A model generated the notes under the pieces. It had not been told where the DNA came from, did no database searches, and worked only from the letters and a program-made list of their open reading frames with translations. Below are positions 5,813-6,871 of a DNA stretch of 6,871 nt, piece by piece. The position numbers and the translations under genes were made by a program. The DNA lies in assembly GCA_013695245.1 (NCBI GenBank), contig JACDAW010000084.1, positions 1 to 6,871 of the forward strand. Direction: 5' to 3'. The stretch's first letter is position 1. Each line of letters opens with the position of its first letter. This stretch comes from Pyrinomonadaceae bacterium (GTDB lineage Bacteria; Acidobacteriota; Blastocatellia; Pyrinomonadales; Pyrinomonadaceae).

Positions 5813-5834
5813 GCCTTCCGCCTTCCTCCTTTAG
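5800..5834 (+). repeat. Pyrimidine-rich heptamers (right tract of inverted repeat element)
   Basis: Three adjacent units CCTTCCG (5807-5813), CCTTCCG (5814-5820) and CCTTCCT (5821-5827), preceded by a related CTTCAT, repeat with a 7-bp period. They are the opposite-strand counterpart of the purine heptamers at 5701-5728. The tract ends just short of the GGDEF gene stop codon at 5835-5837, so in that transcript it forms a purine-rich 3' tail that includes AAAGGAGG (5832-5825). Confidence 0.7.
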
Positions 5835-6767
5835 TTAAGATACGCCGCGCGCCCGCGAAGAGTTTTGTTTAAGTGAATTGTTGCGCCCGCAAACAACCCG
5901 GTCGCGCCCATTATTCTTTGCTTCGTAAAGCGCAGCGTCAGCGACAGTGAAGAGTTCTTCACTGTTGCGCGCGTCCGACGGGAATTCAGCGACGCCGAAA
6001 CTCGCGGTAATTTCACCGATTTCGGGAATCTTCATTGCTTTAATCGCCGCGCGCAAACGTTCGGACACATCCATCCCGCGCGCAAGCTTCGTCTCCGGCA
6101 AGATCACGCCAAACTCTTCGCCGCCGACGCGCGCCGACATGTCCATGCCGCGCGTTTCGGCTTGCAGCGCCGATGCTAAACGCCGGATCGCTTCGTCGCC
6201 CTTGATGTGACCGAATTCGTCGTTGACTCTTTTGAAATTATCAATGTCAATTAGCAACAAGCAGAACGGATGATCGTGGCGCGTGGCGCGCGCCACCTCG
6301 CGCTCCAGTTGCCGCTCGAAGCGGCGACGGTTGGCGAGTCCGGTCAAGTGATCGGTGAAGGCGGCTTCTTCCAACGTGTCGAGGTAGTTTTTGAAATCGA
6401 GCAGAGTGCGGGCGCGGGCAAGCAAGAGATCAAGATCGGTCGGGTCGGTAAGGTAGCCGAGCGCGCCCGCTTCGGCTCCAAGTAAGTGGTCTTGCGCGGC
6501 GTTGCGCGCGGCCGTTTGGATGATAATGGGGATAAAGCGCGTGCGTGGATTTTCGCGCACCTGCCGCGCCATTTCGTAGCCGTCCATGACAGGCATCATC
6601 ACGTCCGTTACGATCAGATCGGGTTGCTTTTTGGCGAGCACGTCTAAGCCCTCCTGCCCGTTCTGCGCGGTGTAAATCTCGTAGCCTTCCATTTGCAACG
6701 CCACCGCGATCAGTTGTCGCTTATCCGGGTCGTCGTCAACTACAAGAACGCTAAATTTGCCAACCAT
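5835..6767 (-). CDS. Response regulator with receiver and GGDEF domains (diguanylate cyclase)
   Basis: The protein should make cyclic di-GMP from two GTP under control of a receiver domain, in the cytoplasm. In its 310 residues the receiver spans about 5-122: acidic pocket Asp11/Asp12, phosphoacceptor Asp55 (VTDVMMPVMDG), Thr85. The conserved receiver lysine is replaced: the usual YLTKP reads YLTDP, with Asp108. A short linker (about 123-135) leads to the GGDEF domain (136-292): DHLTGLANRRRF, metal-binding Asp174 in LIDIDNFKRVND, active-site GGEEF at 215-219, and the inhibitory RxxD site Arg206/Asp209 at its normal spacing. The catalytic part therefore looks intact and product-inhibited. A 19-residue polar tail follows. 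The ATG at 6767 fits the receiver start. No kinase is in the window; the gene upstream lies outside it, and downstream comes the unknown 330-residue protein. GGEEF is an accepted active variant of GGDEF. Confidence 0.95.
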   Translation of the reverse strand: MVGKFSVLVVDDDPDKRQLIAVALQMEGYEIYTAQNGQEGLDVLAKKQPDLIVTDVMMPVMDGYEMARQVRENPRTRFIPIIIQTAARNAAQDHLLGAEAGALGYLTDPTDLDLLLARARTLLDFKNYLDTLEEAAFTDHLTGLANRRRFERQLEREVARATRHDHPFCLLLIDIDNFKRVNDEFGHIKGDEAIRRLASALQAETRGMDMSARVGGEEFGVILPETKLARGMDVSERLRAAIKAMKIPEIGEITASFGVAEFPSDARNSEELFTVADAALYEAKNNGRDRVVCGRNNSLKQNSSRARGVS

Positions 6768-6871
6768 TTTTAAATTACTCTGCTCGTTTAAATTCTTGCG
6801 CCGACGCCTCTGGTCATGTTAGAGTGCGCTTCCGACAAGGTAGTTGTCCTCTGAGAGTTCGCCGACAAAAT
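6768..6871. other. Upstream region of the GGDEF gene, cut by window edge
   Basis: These 104 bp lie before the ATG at 6767 and should hold its leader and possibly its promoter. On the minus strand GCAGAG about 9 nt before the ATG is a weak ribosome binding site candidate, followed by an AT-rich TAATTTAAA. I found no convincing -35/-10 pair and no open reading frame that continues to the edge with recognisable sequence. Confidence 0.4.

Noticed and set aside
5798..5832. AAAGGAGG on the minus strand just after the GGDEF stop, followed by ATG AAG TGA
   Set aside because: The Shine-Dalgarno-like string is part of the heptamer tract and lies too far from a two-codon frame; it is better explained as repeat sequence.
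5707..5834. CRISPR array
   Set aside because: The repeat units are only 7 bp, contiguous and inverted, with no spacers and no cas gene nearby.

Overview
The window is bacterial chromosomal DNA, moderately GC-rich and densely coding, with seven protein genes and no RNA gene, CRISPR array, transposase or phage gene that I can see. The style fits Acidobacteriota, perhaps Blastocatellia: an EGY-like site-2 protease, a Yip1-like membrane domain fused to TPRs, and purine-rich heptamer repeats between genes. That placement is an inference from family resemblance only.

Left arm, minus strand: lepB (signal peptidase I, 2994-2287), a membrane/TPR protein (2246-933) and carA (912 to beyond base 1) are spaced 40 and 20 bp apart and look like one operon. 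carA is cut by the window edge and lacks its C-terminal part. Centre, plus strand: an HU/IHF-family DNA-binding protein (3209-3538) is followed by an M50 intramembrane protease (3594-4640). The 214-bp gap between lepB and the HU gene holds a back-to-back promoter pair, each with a perfect TTGACA, and two overlapping perfect palindromes between them.

Right arm, minus strand: a receiver-GGDEF response regulator (6767-5835) lies upstream of an unrecognised 330-residue protein (5689-4697) with a charged, alanine-rich helical N-terminus and a hydrophobic C-terminal half. It converges on the protease gene. The 145 bp between these two genes hold the most structured non-coding DNA of the window: purine/pyrimidine heptamer tracts in inverted orientation around nested inverted repeats and a tight hairpin.

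Functionally this is mostly housekeeping (protein export, pyrimidine/arginine precursor synthesis, nucleoid architecture, membrane proteolysis) plus one c-di-GMP signalling gene. I do not see a convincing new multi-gene system. The points worth a second look are the structured intergenic element at 5701-5830, the unknown 330-residue protein, the palindromes between the divergent promoters, and a receiver domain that lacks its conserved lysine. Four of the seven genes appear to start with GTG or TTG, and only the HU gene has a clear Shine-Dalgarno sequence.
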